64,000 bases of DNA, taken from assembly GCF_001577755.1 (NCBI RefSeq), contig NZ_CP010776.1, forward strand, positions 2,914,001 through 2,978,000, in the 5' to 3' direction. Each line of letters begins with the position of its first letter. The stretch's first letter is position 1. This document shows positions 63,693 to 64,000 of the stretch, piece after piece. Below the pieces are notes generated by a model. The model searched no databases. It was given only the letters and a program-made list of their open reading frames with translations, and was not told where the DNA came from. The DNA comes from Rufibacter sp. DG15C. Its GTDB lineage: Bacteria > Bacteroidota > Bacteroidia > Cytophagales > Hymenobacteraceae. A program made the position numbers and the translations under genes.

Positions 63693-64000
63693 GTGAAAAT
63701 TTTCTTATTTAATAAATATTTGCCTACCAGCGGGGGAGGTGAAAAGCATGCGGGAGGCATTGCGGAAGTTCTTTCAAAAAAGCATGATGTCACAATTCTA
63801 TATAGCGGTGAAGCTAATGTTACGCTAATTTCATCAAAATTAAATCTTGATTTATCAAGAGTAAAGTTTGTTAGTTTTAGTGAAGAGAGAAATATATATA
63901 GCCAGGTGATGGAGTTTATACAATCCAATAGACCTGACATATTTATTAACGCAACCTATTTCTCTACGTTTGTTGCGCCTAATGCTGTTAATATTTCCTT
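63693..64000 (+). CDS. GT4 glycosyltransferase, N-terminal part
   Basis: It begins with GTG at 63693 directly after the preceding stop and runs off the right edge (102 codons visible). The opening KIFLFNKYLPTSGGGEKHAGG is the Rossmann start of GT-B enzymes with the GGGEKHAGGIAEVL acceptor loop. The catalytic half is outside the window. Confidence 0.78.
   Translation, partial: MKIFLFNKYLPTSGGGEKHAGGIAEVLSKKHDVTILYSGEANVTLISSKLNLDLSRVKFVSFSEERNIYSQVMEFIQSNRPDIFINATYFSTFVAPNAVNIS

Overview
The window looks like chromosome of a Bacteroidota bacterium of the Cytophagales, most likely the Hymenobacteraceae (Rufibacter/Pontibacter/Hymenobacter relatives). The evidence is a type IX secretion sorting domain on a large NHL/TIG protein, many lipoproteins and secreted peptidases, a tricorn-like S41 peptidase, weak ribosome binding sites, and a moderately GC-rich backbone interrupted by AT-rich glycosyltransferase islands. 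The genus cannot be fixed from sequence alone. There are no rRNA or tRNA genes, no CRISPR array and no recognisable transposase.

Layout. 1-9 kb: the start of rluF, a VF530-type protein, a HAD phosphatase, an M1 aminopeptidase lipoprotein, a YjjX-type NTP phosphatase, and an overlapping 5-oxoprolinase operon pxpB-pxpC-pxpA with an NRAMP-family transporter. 9-14.4 kb: a small lipoprotein, a tricorn-like peptidase and an LRR protein kinase. 14.7-20.8 kb: a phosphate-uptake locus (porin, pstS, pstC, pstA, pstB, phoU); PstC carries a periplasmic segment resembling PstS. 20.9-28.2 kb: amidase, P1 peptidase, class IV aminotransferase, an ECF sigma/anti-sigma pair, a broken ankyrin gene and an M28 peptidase. 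28.2-32.4 kb: an AT-rich surface-glycan island (RgpF-like protein, an unknown protein, a GT4-GT2 fusion), followed by a convergent O-antigen ligase. 34-48 kb: MBL hydrolase, HrpB helicase, the NHL/TIG/T9SS protein, subtilase, aspartase and a PAP2 phosphatase. 48.6-55 kb: a bacteriophytochrome sensory module directly upstream of a CheB-CheR-PAS-histidine kinase hybrid, a plausible light-signalling pair. 55-60.5 kb: TerB-like protein, cupin, SelO and small membrane proteins. 60.5-64 kb: a long AT-rich non-coding stretch, then a second glycan cluster (methyltransferase, GT2, GT4) running off the right edge.

The most striking feature is a family of about 23 imperfect palindromes of roughly 38-46 bp. 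The typical form has left arm CGTTTTTGGCCTGTTTT, centre CCAG and right arm AAAACAGGCCAAAAACG. They sit in most gaps between transcription units and within no confidently called gene. Arms of different copies differ in sequence while often staying self-complementary, which points to selection on a hairpin or dyad site. Several long open reading frames read through these palindromes at their 5' ends, so start sites were moved downstream where the family homology begins. Coordinates and motifs were read by eye; no database search or folding calculation was run.
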